Part shown: piece after piece, positions 38,101-51,388 of the stretch | Numbering within the stretch: position 1 is the stretch's first letter | Layout: each line of letters begins with the position of its first letter | Source of the DNA: Steinernema hermaphroditum | Lineage: Eukaryota; Nematoda; Chromadorea; Rhabditida; Steinernematidae | Direction of reading: 5' to 3' | DNA length: 64,000 bases | Assembly: GCA_030435675.1 (NCBI GenBank) | Contig: CM059624.1 | Span: forward strand, 10,440,769 to 10,504,768 | Made by a program: the position numbers and the translations under genes | The notes under the pieces: model-generated | What the model saw: only the letters and a program-made list of their open reading frames with translations | What the model was told of the DNA's origin: nothing | Databases searched by the model: none

Positions 38101-41100
38101 CTCCTGCTGTCGTAGTGGAGCGCACCATTATGCACAACGCAAACATTACTGTGTTCGGGAACACTCCGATTATTTTTGTGGCGCCACCAAGTTGTTCCCA
38201 GTTATCAGGGCCTCTCCTGTGGCTGCACAGGTTCCCACGCTATCTCTCCACTACACACTCTTGTTTACGTGACGCCTGAACTTTGTCCTTCGTCCGACTT
38301 TTCCGTGGCTTTTTTCACTTCGCCTCTGAAACAGGTTCCCTCCCTTAAACGGTTTCAGCCGAAAGCGCTCGTCATTTGACGCAACAATATGCAAACATTC
38401 CGAAAGGACTGACGGCAACTGCATTGTCGCCTGTCAGAGCAAACAGAATCTAATAAACGAGCCCGTCTACGTTGTGTTTGCGCTCGAATTGAACTTTATT
38501 ATCCCAAACGGCGTGCGTAAACGCTCCCGATAATACGTTTCATTTCTCACGTACACCGTTTATCAGCTCCTTTTAAAAGTAACTCGGAGAAATTGGACAT
38601 TCGTGGATGAAAATTGGGGCTCTTGCATTCTTAAGTATTATGTATGGGTGTTTTCTGTGTGCGATTTTTGAGATTCCATTTTGAAGATTAAAGTTACAAC
38701 TTTTGTTCTTTGTCTTATGGCAGTATGTTCATGTTTAGACGTCAAAAAGCCGCTGCTTCTTGGTTGTATGGCTATGTTAACCATCAAGTGCATGTCCACA
38801 AAATGTTCTGAAAAGGTACCGCAATACAATAAATACGAAAGTGCTTAGAACAGACCCAGGTCGTCTAACCTTTTCCCGACATTTCATATTCATTTAAATT
38901 TCATAAGGGCCGATCTTCTTGTCGCCCCTTTCCAAGCTACGGTACCCCTTTTCTTCATAAACCTCCATTTGTGTCCCAGGACATCATGTGTAGGGACCCC
39001 TGTTACGACGACTAAAAGTAAATTTCAAACAGAACACATTTCCCTTTTGTGACTTTGACATAAATGTGTCGACAACAACTGACGCGTTTGTGCATCGTTC
39101 CTAAACTAGGGAAACCTTGAAGAGAGTCTCATTCGCTCACAAAACGGACACAACCATGCGTCTCACTACATCACTCACTCTGTGGTCTTCTGTGATTTGT
39201 GTGTTTCTCACAAGCTCACCCATTTTTTAAAAGCTAAAATTTGATGATTAAACCATTGTTTATACAGTGCATCTTCACTTTATCTTCAAATAGCAATTAC
39301 AAATAGCAATCACCAATACCTCTGGGTACTTGACTTCTCCGTAAGTTTTCTGCAAATTCGCCCGCTGTAAAGCGTTTTGAACACCCTGCGTTCTGCCGCT
39401 TTGTTCGCGGAAATCGGCAACTTTCGGGCTGCAAACTCTAAGATGCACGCGGGAAGTCGTCCATCACATGATGTTTTATCTCTGCAGAACACTCAGCAGG
39501 AAAATTCGGCGCGGCGCCTGAGCGGTCGCGTGATTTATGTGCCAAGGCACACTTGAGTGCGCCCGTGCGCCGCTTTGTGTGTAAACACGAATTTGTGCCG
39601 TCCTCGTGGCTCTCCAATCGTCCGTGATGTTTAAGAACCGGTATGATGCGGTGGCGGTTGTATCGTTGGCGATTCTAACTTTCTAGATGTGATTATGTGC
39701 TTTGCTCCGTTTCAGTGATCTGTCACGAGACCCTCGATAGTAGTGTTGTTATCTTTACTGTTCACCTAAAGGGTTTAAGTGCATTCTTTTCTGCAAGAAT
39801 TCGACATTTTCTGATGTAAAATCGCAGTTATACACATTCTGTAGCGTGTTTCGTCTTTGGGGGATTTCCAGCCGCTTATCACCCTCAGGGTCATAAGGCG
39901 GGCTTATCAGCGCGGGGAAGAAGTGCTTTCCAAGCAAACACTTTTCCCTAAGACGACTCGCGTGAATAATAGAAGAAGAGGCGACTTTGAAAAGTTCCAC
40001 TAATCCTCTTCTTCCCACTATTTTGTGCTCTGCCGCTTTTTGATCGCCCGTTTTATGGCGTAAACAAAAGTGTATAACCTCGTCTGAAAGAGTCCGTCTG
40101 GTGCCGCCCCTCCAACCCCTCTCCAGACCCTCTTCTGCACCTCTTCTCCGCCCGCCGGCCCTTCAGCCGCCGCGCCCCTTATCTCCGGCCGCTGCCTCCA
40201 AATCGAAACATTTTTAATCGCTTTTTCTCCCGAATTGTGCAGCAGCACATACCTGTTTTGCGCCGCGAGCAATCCTCCCCCGGGCGACACTCTTCTTTCA
40301 CTTTTCGTTGCCATCGCCGTCGCCGTCGTCGCCGCGATTGTGCGCGTGACGTCATCCCTCGCCCGCACTCAGTGCGCCGCCCTGTCGTTTCCCTTTCCGT
40401 GCGGCGTCGGCGAAGAAGAAGAGAGCAATCGATTACCTCTCGTTTGCTCTTTAACGGGACGACGCCACGCGGCTTCACCTAAATCCCCACGTAAACGCGG
40501 TTACCCTTTCCCATTCAAAGATCGCCTCGCGACTCAATTGTCCTGAATTATGACAGAAGTGGGACTTCCTCGAAAGTGCGCGTGCCCTTTTCCGGAAGTG
40601 CGTGCCGGGGGCGGATGACTATCTAGGACTTGTTGACTGTCACCTTTGGCGTTCGAGGAAACGAATCTTTGGCCGAAGTGTAATTAATGCGCCAAGATCA
40701 GAGTTTTAGTGGGGTTTTAAGATGAATGGAACAGCTGCACACTGCGGAACGGAGTGTTTAAAGACTCTCTAATCGGGTCGCTCCTGCGGGGATCAAAGGA
40801 CATGTTGATTCATCTTTGTTTTTGTTCCTGATGTTCACCCGGACGCACATTACTCGCACGGCGAGCTGGAAACGTACGATAATTGGCTGTTTCTGATTTC
40901 TGTGTCGGTGACTAATACGTCGGAATGTAACTTGAACCATTTCTCTTTTCGCATTATGCACGTAGGCACTAATTATCCGCTCCGGATGCAAAGAAGAACG
41001 AAAGACCGGGGGTGTAAACGTCTTATGCAATAGCAAGTCTCTATTTTTACTTAAGCCCGTCGTACTGAATGGCAAAGTGACTGCGTCGATAGTGATGACA

Positions 41101-44100
41101 GAGAAGAAGGAAGTGTTTTGCTCTGCATCGATGAAGTCATATGGGAACTAGTTCCACTGCTAGTTCCCTGCGTTGCTGAAAGTTTCGATATCGTTACTAT
41201 ATCCTGATTTTATGCTGCTCTAAAGCAATGTTTATGGGAAAGGCGAAAGACTAAGCCGGGAAACACCTGGCTCCAATTACAATTTTCAGGAGGTAGCCCA
41301 GTTGCAACTCCTAACTTCTATTGGCTCGCGATTTCCTAGAATGTATCGGATTAGTTGCTATCCAGCAGCTGTCGGTCAAAGGTGACGGTCTTTTTAGAAG
41401 CATGGTCCTCAAGTTGGAGGTTGCAATTTGCATGACGAATTCCTGTGCTAATTTCTCAGGATTTCCTGGTAACCGGATTCCCTGCTTGGCGAGGTGAAAG
41501 ACATAGAATCCAATTATCGCAAAGCAGTTTTGGATTCTGGAAAGTCATGATAATTGCAACCTTCTTCTTCGCTTCAATTAGACTAGGCGCTGGAGCAGAG
41601 GATGACGTTGCGTGACTTGGGGTCCTCAAGTTGCAATGGTCCCTGTTTCATTCTTTTTCTTTTTTTTGCAAAAACATTTTGTGCCCTTGGTGGATCGTGA
41701 ATTCGCGATTTTCGACGCCGGTTTTAAAATCGTAATGCGCACCTTCACTAGCATAACAATGCCCCCTACATGTTGTTTTCGATCTCCTACGTAGTGGGTG
41801 GCCCTAGCGCTTCTCCCTCAGACGATAAGCCTGCGTCTTCATCCACATAATAACTCTCGTAGTTTATAACCTTGTCCTTTGCCTCTGTCTGGGTCGTGTT
41901 GAGGCGCTTATTATGTGCCCTCACACTCTGCTAATTAGAGTGGACTGCTACGTGTCGACTGAGTCATTCTGGGAGTTTCACGCGCCGAATGCTATTTGCT
42001 AGACGTGCCCTTCTTGATTCCATGTGTACCTACATTTTCCGATTGCGTAACACACACGCTGTTATTAGCGACCATCGCGTCAATTCGCAATTTGGGTTCG
42101 GACTCTGAATGGAAATGCGGATTTCTCACGCAAACAATTAACGTAAGATGATTAGCATCTGTGCTTTCCGACACGTGTTCGTGTAGTATGAAGTGTACGT
42201 TTCGGTCTTGGATCTTCAGTCAGAGGGGAAAGCGAAATGGTTCGTTTTTTGTGATGTTTCGGCGCGTCGCACAGCGACCCACAACGGCAGACGTAACTTA
42301 TCACCGTTTCGCTCCGTTTTGCGTTCTCTGACACACTTCGAAAAGACACTTTCTTGTGATCTCGATCGCGTCGCGCCCGAAATAACCCGCAATGCGCAAG
42401 AGTTTTCGTCGTTTGCACGCCTGTGGAACCCTTTTTAGACGACCTTTTCCCCAGAGACGCCCCGGAGAAGACCCTTCTGCAAACCCATCCGTCGGAATTC
42501 CGATTTTGCGCAAGATTTTATCCTCCAACCAGCGCGGTACACTCTTCAAAGAGCGCAACAAAGCGCCGCCATCGCCGTATTTGTGCTCGGTGCGCGTAGC
42601 GGGGGAAATCTAATTTCTCCTTTAATTGCATCTCCGCACATCACTTTGTGTTTTGGACCGCGTGGCAGCGGATGTTCCGGGGAAGTTGCCACTGCACTGC
42701 CATCGATTTTCGCGAACATACACGGAAAAGGGCGATCATGCACTTTGAGTGTACTCTTGGAAAACGAACGAAACTGGTCGTCCTTTGTTGCGATTTTTTG
42801 CGGACGTACTCATTCCGGATAGCGAACGAACGAATCAACACTTTCATGAATGGAGGAGGTGTGTGTGTGCTCTCCTAACCACCCACATCACTTTCGATAG
42901 GTCTCTCTACAACAGCAGTATTCGTCGAGTTATCTTTCGGAATTTGAAAGTCGAAAACAAACTTCACCTAAGCTCTGAGTCATCTCGAGTTACGACCTTT
43001 CCTAGGGCTTGAAATGTTATATTTTTGGAGAAAACTAAAGGCCGTCCGTCTGAACGATTGTTCTCGCATTTGACGTCTCCGCTAATTGCTTTAAAAACGG
43101 AAGACTGTCGTTGTTTCGTTGCCTTTTATACGATATATTTCCTGGCAAATATACGTCAAAGCCGTTTTGTTCTATGCTTTATGCCCAACCTTTGTTCTGA
43201 TTTCCTTGTTAGTGCGGCCAATCCAGAGAACACGCAAAACATTTCATTAAAACTCAAAAGTGCGCCTTCATTTCTGACTTCAATCCAGCTTGAGTTTCGC
43301 GTACTTACTGCTCCTCTGTCGTTTAAAAATCAGCTATTCAGCGCTAGCTCACGATCCTAATAAAGGCCGCAGACTATGTCATGCCAGACGGAAAAGGTCA
43401 AAAATTATTTGCACTTTTAAACGTTTGCCCTCAGAAGGAACTGCTGAAAAGTCGGAAGCCTACTGTAGCTGCACTAGACACCTGGAAAGTCTAATTTCGG
43501 CGAAACGCTATCACTAATTATTTCGCCAATTAATTCCAGAGGCCCTCCTCCACCCACTTCGCGATAAGCTTGTTTTACACGGCCCATTCACGCGCAACCG
43601 GCACCTGCCGTTTCTCCTAATCTCTATTTCTGGCGATCGCCTTTCCTCACGTAGGGTTTCATGTACTATTCTGCACTCTGCTGAATAGCCTGGCCATGTT
43701 AGCTATCTTCGCTGACGAGCCGCTTGGAATTTATATAAATTATTGCGTGAGTCTCAAAGAACACTGCTTTATTTTTTTCTCAGCACTGTGACACACGATG
43801 AGGTCCGTGAGAATTCCTGGCCACCTGCATGTTTTTTGTGTTAACGTCGTCTCTTACGTCTTTCCCAGGCTTTTGTATTCGTATTTTCCGGTCACAAATA
43901 CAAATTCGTCTTTTGCACGTACAAACGAAGACTTCTGTTTTTGCCTGATGCACTCACAAAAAGACTTTTGAGCACATGTCCAGACGAGTCCTCAATTATT
44001 CATAGCAGCACTTACCATCCCATGCCACCTACTTCCCCCCAGAGCTCAATAATGGATGAAAGGGAATCCTGCTCCAACTTTTGAAAGGATCAAAAAACTT

Positions 44101-45118
44101 CTTTGTGACAAACACAACAACATTCTTCGGAAATTAGTTGCTTTCCGATCTTCGGCAACTGGGCCGTCCGCTCCAAAGGAGTGCCTTCGGATCAGCGGTA
44201 ATCGCTGTTTTCCCAAATGTGTTCTGTTCTCCAGGCGATTAATGCGATGTTTTCGCCTTGGTCTAAATTTATGTGAAAGTTGTAGTCCTTCGATTCCAGC
44301 CGTACTCTTATTTTGCTCAACCCAAAAACACAGAATAATCTTCAGATCCCACCTGGGTGATGCCTGCTATGGCAATAAAACACGTTCCCCCCGCCGGCGC
44401 CATAAATCATGTCGAAAATACCCGAATGCACTTTTGTTTTACAGACAGCGGCGATATGTGTCCATTATAGAGCACGCCGTGGACGTCTGGTCTTTGACGT
44501 CAGACTGTTTTGTACTTTCAGATTCTCCGACTCAGCGATATGCATAGGCTCCCGATAAACACGAGTCCCGCCAGTCCACTTACACGACATTTGCATGTTC
44601 CACGCTTGCGAAGTTGCTCTGTGTTTACCGAAACGGCGAACCCGTTTTGTGACCGCCTCAGCCATAAATCAGGCACCCGAGCTTCGAACACTAAACAGCC
44701 ACTCATGTTACTGCAAGTTTTTTATTTCCCCGAGGTCGGCGTAGTTTGTGACGTCGCCGTGCAAACTAAATCTCCGTTTTCCGCCCTTTCGCGCCGTGCT
44801 CGCTCCACGGAGAAGCGGTTCGCCCGCGGATCACATGATTCCGGGCTGCACAGTTCGGTTACCACGACGTTAGCGCCGCCGGCGACTTCCAGTTCCCGGT
44901 TACCAGTGCTACTTTTTGTGCACTTTTTAAAAGTCTCTCCGAAAGTACACCTGTCCGTCTGTCTCCCAATTCTCAGTTTCTTCCATCGGACGTCGCGGCG
45001 CTCTCCCCGTCGCGTGCTTTCTTCGCCCTGCGCTCCGTGAATGCGTGCAGTCTTGTGTCAATATTGCGTGCCAAAGGACGCCCGACCGACCGCCGATCAG
45101 TTGGCTTTTGCGTTTCAG
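35112..45118. other. second gene-poor region (10 kb)
   Basis: Many short ORFs but none with recognisable domains or supported splicing. Noted features are a GC-rich patch with CGCCGT triplets near 40.30-40.33 kb and two TGACGTCA sites (40347-40354, 44495-44502). It lies upstream of receptor B and may hold its control regions. Confidence 0.5.
45109..45118 (+). promoter_or_regulatory. probable spliced-leader acceptor of receptor B
   Basis: A pyrimidine-rich TTTTGCGTTTCAG ends at 45118, 56 nt before the chosen ATG at 45175. No donor is needed upstream, which fits trans-splicing, and it favours ATG 45175 over the in-frame ATG at 45040 upstream of the acceptor. Confidence 0.5.
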
Positions 45119-45174
45119 GGAGAAGAACGACGACCACGTCGCAAGACAGAGCGCCGCTTGCCGCCGATTCGCGA

Positions 45175-48100
45175 ATGGAAGAGAGTAGCAGCATCCTCGC
45201 CGCGGCCAACGTGCTTCTTCTGGCACAACAACCGGTGCTCTCGGTACTCTCCGTCACGAGTTCCGCGAGCTCCGCCGACGGTTCCAACGCGAGCGCCGAA
45301 CTGAATCCTCTGGTAAGTGACAGCTCTAAGGGTCGGAAGATCGGATGCAAATTGACGACATCGCAGGTTCTGTTTTGGTCGGAGACGAGAACGAGCAGAG
45401 CACAGTTCCGAGAGAACAAACAGATAAGATGTCGGAGGTTCACCGAAAGGGATACTGTAATATCACGAGCGATAGAGGGGCTGAAGTCTCTGTCCAAAAA
45501 CAGCTGCAGAACTGCAGCACAAACATCGATAGAAATGATGCAGAGCATTTCGATCACATGCCGCTTTATCTCTCTCTCGTTTGACCTTTGTTTATTTAAC
45601 GTCGATGTTTTCGATTTATGGGGTACGAAGCACAAAGCTACAAACTTTTTATCGGCGTTGCTGCAGAGCGGAATAAAATAATTTTATGCGTTGTGTCCGC
45701 TCGCTCGCGCCCGTACGATCAAATCGCAAAATGAGTCAGAGCGTCGCCCGCCAATTGCAATTCTTGTAGCCATTCCACAGACGTGAACCATGTCTGCGGG
45801 TGTAGATACATATTTGGATCGACCGATTTTGAGAGTAGTTTGATTAAATCAAGACTACAACGTAGTTGTTAATATGCGCCCTGACCTCATTCGATGACGA
45901 CAGCCGACTGGTTTGTTCGCGTCTGTTTGCTTCGCCGATCGCTCATCGGTGTGGGAGAAAGCGAAACTGTAAACAAGAAAACGGTAAACACGTCCTTGAT
46001 CCATCGATTTGGGCGCAATCTGTTTGTTTGTGCCGGGCACGAAAACTGAAAGTCATCGCGATGATTGTGCCAGACTTCCTAAGTGCATTCCGAGAAGGGC
46101 CTAACGATGTCACGCGCTTTCTTGGAACGGACCTAGGTAAGAACGGAAATGTTGCCTTTTGGATTATAAAGGATTTCTTTTTACATGTACTTAAAGGTTA
46201 GTTACAAACCGTTTTGTTCCTGGTCTGGTGTCGCTAGGACATAGTTCTGTCGCCTTCAATACTTCTGCGATAAATACCCATAAAAGTGTATTTTGTCCTT
46301 TAAAAAAGAGTGAGTTAGAGATGGAGTGCTCGACGACATTCAACAACGTTATGTTCGCTCTATCAACTGAAAAGTTCAAACAACATTTTCATTTCGTTCG
46401 GCTTTTCTTCCGCTTTCTGACGACCGACAAAACAGAGTTATAAGTGCAAACACAAGTCACACACTAAATGACGGAAGTTTTTGTCGAAAACAACTTCGCG
46501 ATGGACTCTTCGTTTGTCGTTTGGGGCTTTTACGTGTGCTGTGCCAAAAGTTCCGTGTGATCGCGAAGAATGTGCCAAAAGGAAATGGATAATTATCGCG
46601 GCAGTGACCGTTAATGTGACTAATGACTCATTGGGGATTGGCTAGAATTGGCAGGAAACATTTTACTGCATCTGATTTGTATTATTTGCACGATCACACG
46701 ATTATTCAGTGTTCTCGGACAGTGGGAAGTCCGAAAACATTTCCAAGAATCCAAAGGACGGATTAGCTCCGGAAAGGACTCGGCGATCGCCTCCGCGGCA
46801 GATCCATTACAATCGCTTGTTTGTCCATCAGGTCGACCTCTCTGCTTTCAGACGCCCTTCGACGTCATTGACGCGCGAGGCAACATCGAATCCGGCGGCA
46901 AAGGACTCTGTCAGGTGTGCGGCGACAAGTCCCATGGCGCGCACTTCCAGGTGCAGACCTGCCGTGCCTGTGCGGCCTTCTTCCGGCGGACCTGCGCCGG
47001 TGGCCGATCGTACAAGTGCCGCCGGGCGACCAAGAACTGCGACGTGTCGAAAAGTTCGTCTTTGTGTTACATCGCCCAGATGACCGAAGGTTGCACTTTC
47101 AGACGCGACGCTCAACTGTAGATATTGTCGATTCGAGAGATGCAAGAAGGTGGGCATGAAGTACCACAAATGTATGTCACAGGGTACGGTAGTTGAAGGT
47201 TATTTTTTGGCTTTAGCGGTGGACGACGTCCCGTCGGACGTTCCACAAACGTCCATCGACGTTTCGAACATCAAACAGGAGGTGGTCACGCCTTCGCCTG
47301 CCGACCCGGCCCCCAGCACTGCCTCGGTCCACTACGATAACCATAGGGTGCTGATGGACATCGACAGGATCCACGGCAGCATCGCCAGCATTCTCGAAGG
47401 GGTAAGTCTTCGTTCTTTTTTGATAGACTTGACTCCTTGCTAATTCACATTTACACTATTGTGTGCTTTATTCTATATAAAGTATTTTTTGCTATTTTTA
47501 CTCTCAATAAGGTTGTATTGTTCTATTCAGTACTTAGAGTAGATTCTGTATATTTTTAGCCACAATGTTTGTATTTTTAATGGGGTTCGGTTGACGTAAG
47601 TGTCTCTGTAGAACCTATAATTTACCGCTTAAATGGATCTGCACCGAGGTCTGATTGTCTGAGGTCTGATTAGAACAGGCCATAAAAGCGTCTCCTTTTT
47701 CAATGCGCTATCTTGTAGCACTCCCCGACAGCGACATCAAAGAGGATGTCCTAACCTTTGTCCATCTCTGGACGTAGTGTAAAAATATCAATCTGCTTGT
47801 GAAAGATGTCTGACATCCCATTGTCAAGAGACGCTTGAACCACCAATATGAACAAGAGTACAACCCATATGAACACACATAATAGTGTCGCCTGATCTCT
47901 GGAATCTTCCCTCTCTGGCACCGGCCGGACTGCAAAATTTGAAGCAATAACTCGGCGATACTCAAAGCGTTTGAACTAAGGAATGCACTATATCGCCCGC
48001 ATATCTAGTGACCTCTTGATATTTCACGACGTCACTACCGTAAGCGTCGTGAAAAAACACGTATGACATAAGGAGATAAGATAAACTCCGTTGTTTACAA

Positions 48101-49163
48101 CATACTTCAGTGATCTCCTGAGCGTTCTCTGTTCCCTAAAGCAACATCCTTAATCTTCTTTTCCTCCAGAACGTCATCAACTACGGTCCCTCGCTGGGGG
48201 CATCTGCCTTCCGCGTCGTCTACCACTCCACCATGGACCGTGTCAAATACGCCTATGAAGAGCTCTTTGCCTCGGAAATGCGTCTGAAACGTTCCCTCGA
48301 ACAAGTCATCAAAGTCGACATCAAACGCATTTTGAATCGTCTCTCCGTCAACTATGTAAAATACGCCAAATTCCTCATGGCCATGCCTCAGTTCGCCAAG
48401 CTAGATATGAAGGACAAGGTAATAAGACGCATCAGCCAGGCCATTACCGTAACGACTGATGCTTCAGTGGCTGATGTACCGCCGAGCGACGTCACTTTTC
48501 GTTCTTTTCGACACTGCCTATCCCACGATTTCCACTTTCGGGTACGATGTGAAAGATAGAAGAATCATATTCGACTGCGAAACGTGTGCCGACGTGGACA
48601 ACTTCGAGTTCCACGCCGAAGGAATGCCCGATGTCACCGAGAGAGAGGTGAACAAGTAAGAGATCCCCTTACGGTGCATGTGGTTACGGTAGCCATTTGA
48701 GAGTGTTCATCAAATTCCCTCGCGACGTTATCAACAACCTGGTGACGCCGATGCGAAAAATGCGGCTGACAGAAATAGAACTTGTGTATCTACAGGTGCT
48801 GATGCTCTGGGATATAAGATGTACGTTGCTGTAGCGCCTTTCACTGTGTATTCTTAAGTTTCAGCCATTCCGGAGGTGAGCGAGAACGCGAGGGAAGTAG
48901 CGAACAGAGTGTACGACGAAGTGTCCCAGGAGATGGACAAGTACTACCGCAACGAACTCCGCATGTCGACCTATGCTACGAGATTAGTGAAGCTCTGTTC
49001 GATACAGAGTGAAATGATGGTCCGTCCTTCTCTCTAGTTTCCGCCCTTTACCGCCCTTTTTCAGAAATACGCGGCGACGAAGAAGAACGCGCATCAAATG
49101 GGCGAACTCTTCGACACGTTTTACTGTGATCTTTACGGGCCAAAGTTTCTGTCCCGAGGCTAG
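45175..49163 (+). CDS. nuclear hormone receptor B (nematode supplementary NR)
   Basis: Nine exons (45175-45312, 46852-47053, 47103-47171, 47217-47401, 48170-48418, 48468-48655, 48702-48820, 48865-49019, 49065-49163) give 467 residues. Exon 1 encodes a Ser/Ala-rich N-terminus (MEESSSILAAANVLLLAQQP...) and joins in phase 0 to TPFDVIDARG before the first finger. The zinc-finger domain has CQVCGDKSHGAHFQVQTC, P-box CRACAAFFRR and CRYCRFERCKKVGMKYH. The ligand-binding domain includes AKFLMAMPQFAKLDMKDK and ends MGELFDTFYCDLYG. Intron 1 is 1539 nt. The acceptor before 48702 (TTTGAG) is non-standard, but it is required for frame and gives the family's 119-nt exon. The 45-nt intron at 47172-47216 is stop-free and could be retained. 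The expected role is a DNA-binding transcription factor; ligand unknown. Confidence 0.9.
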
Positions 49164-49232
49164 ATGATCTGCAGAGTAGGAGAGACAGATGACAATTCTA
49201 TCGATTCTACCTCTTGTGTACATAGTAATAAG

Positions 49233-49238
49233 AATAAA
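49233..49238 (+). terminator. poly(A) signal of receptor B
   Basis: AATAAA lies 70 nt after the receptor B stop codon. Confidence 0.7.
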
Positions 49239-49381
49239 ATATTCATACCTCTGTCGTGGTTCCTTGGACTCGTCCCGATGGTCACAATGCCTGCTTGCTT
49301 TGCATTTATTTTACCTTTTCGCTTGTGTTCGTTGCGAGCCTGTGCCCGAATATACGATACTAACACGAAGAGATGTTTCAG

Positions 49382-49498
49382 ATGGATCAGCACGATGGTC
49401 CCCTTGCAATTCTGGCAAAGCCTATTCCCAGTATCGGCTCGTCGACGAGCTCCAACGGCAGCTACAGTCCAGTAGGATCCGCTGGATCGCCCTTTAAG
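49382..49498 (+). CDS. candidate distant first exon of nuclear receptor C
   Basis: An acceptor GATGTTTCAG is followed directly by ATG at 49382 and a 39-codon frame (start MDQHDGPLAILAKPIPSIGS, then Ser/Gly/Pro-rich). It ends at a phase 0 donor, GTCGGT, which is weak. Splicing to the TTTAAG acceptor at 51388 would extend receptor C to 460 residues. The layout mirrors receptors A and B. The site lies only about 143 nt after the poly(A) signal of receptor B. Confidence 0.45.
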
Positions 49499-49923
49499 GT
49501 CGGTTTTTAGAGGTGCTGCAAAGGGAACCGATAGTAGATGGAACGGATACGGTAGGGAAACAGAGAATCAAATAATATTGCTCCAGACGTCCCGATTAAA
49601 TATAGGTGTTTTCCAAAAAAGGGCAGATCCTGTTTGTATTGCAGGATCGCACAAACATGCACGATCGTTGCTCCTCTTGACCAGTTTCCAATCGAATAAG
49701 TATGATCCAGATGATTCAACGAGGAACTTCTTCTCCCATAGATTCAATCTAGGTCAAGATCCTTTTCCGAAGTACAAAGACTGTTTTGTTTTTCACTTTT
49801 TTTTATGTTGGTTTACACCTTCAAATGACAACTTCAGTGAGGAGTCATCTGGAGCATCGCTACGCCTATCAGTGTTCTTGAGATGACCTAAAAACTCCTA
49901 AGAATCTGGTTACTTGCCCTGTC

Positions 49924-50052
49924 AAGTACCGTAATCTCAGGGTTTTAGGGCTCGTGCTGAGCACTTAGCGAATCCGTTGATTCTTGGCTCTCACAGCATG
50001 GAACAAAGAATCCATTGTCCCTCACTCTAAGTACCGTAACCTAAGGGTTTTA
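49924..50052 (+). repeat. pair of 24-nt direct repeats
   Basis: Copies at 49924-49947 and 50029-50052 match at 22 of 24 positions, share AAGTACCGTAA...AGGGTTTTA and start 105 nt apart. They lie in the probable first intron of receptor C. Confidence 0.6.
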
Positions 50053-51388
50053 TTTCTTGCTCTTTGAACTGGGCATTTGTCAAAATACGTCGGCGAAATA
50101 TGATTATCGCCACTACGGTAGAGCGTATGCAATTTGCTAATTGCCATTCTTAGGCTATAAGCTACTTATAGTTCCATTTTCCTGTTTCCTTAACTGGTTC
50201 AGAAAACACCCTTGTATGTTCTCTTAATTGCTTTTATGCCGTAAGCCGACGTCCACTCACAAAACACCGTACTCCCTTAGGGTCTCCCGAACATTTTAAT
50301 CTGTTCGCACTGATCGAAAGTCTTTCGAGCTCAAAATGTACTTCTTGTTGTTTGGCGAGAGTGATAACCGACAGCCGTCTGCCCACCACGGAACCGGAAA
50401 TGTGTTCTCGCACTCGACTCACTCATTCCCGCGGGTCACTGCGTCGATTCTTGGAAGTTTCACTTTAAAAACATTTTCTTTCTCACGCAAGCGATCAATC
50501 ACCTTTTTAGATTTTTCGCAGATACTATCACTTCTGTTCCACTAGGCGTGTCAAGGACGGCGATCTGATCTTTGTTCTGTTAGTGAAACTCAAAGTGCAA
50601 GTCGGGGCGAAAAGTGCAAACCGGCACTTGCATGAGTCTTAATTGACTAGTTCCTTGTTTTTGATCTGTGGTCACTTAAAATCGCAACGGATGACATCAA
50701 AGGAGCGCATATTTATAGCCCTTTTCTGGAGATTTGCGTGAGGGTACGATGGAGTTCTTGGTCCGAGTTGTTAGTGGACGATGCTCAGTACTCTCAATTA
50801 CGTTGTGTTCAAGGGTCAGTCCCTTCCAGTGACATTCCACAAAATGTCTCCACTTCTTCTGTTTCCCTAAGTACTTCTTTCGTGCAAAATATCGCCATTC
50901 AGCAATATTCCGTTATCACGTTCGACCTTCCCTTTCTTTGGATTTTTCCATACCCAGTACACCGACTTCTGATCTGTCTATTTTTGTAGGCACTATTTTT
51001 AGCTGATAGTTGGCGATCGAATTGCACATTTCCAATGTTGCGTAGTGTGTAGTTCGAGACGCTCCAACGTAGCGCATCAAACGCTCTACACGCTTGCAAC
51101 TTGCACGTGACTGTGCGTCTATTAACTGCGACCGTTTGTTTGCTTTGCTAAGTTCTTATAGCCAATCGGATCGATTTTTCGTTGCCGTGTGGTTGATGGT
51201 AACAGTGCCTATTCATGATTCGCTTTTTTCTTCCTGAAGACGTGCAACATTTCTTTATGAGGGTCAAAAAAGTCGCTCTCAGTGAATTTCACTGAGTTCC
51301 TATCACTACTACAGTTAACATGTAGGCAATCTGTGGGCTGTGCCATCGTGTACCCTCTGTTCCTCACAAGACCCCTGAGTCATTTAAG

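Noticed and set aside
37721..38164. 147-codon minus-strand ORF in the second gene-poor region
   Set aside because: It relies on a non-ATG start, has a low-complexity basic composition, no domain and no splice support, and overlaps a similar ORF on the other strand.
46648..46851. ATG 46648 as the start of receptor B
   Set aside because: It would place translated sequence across a clear CTTTCAG acceptor, and the encoded residues are hydrophobic and unlike receptor N-termini. The phase-matched exon 45175-45312 fits better.
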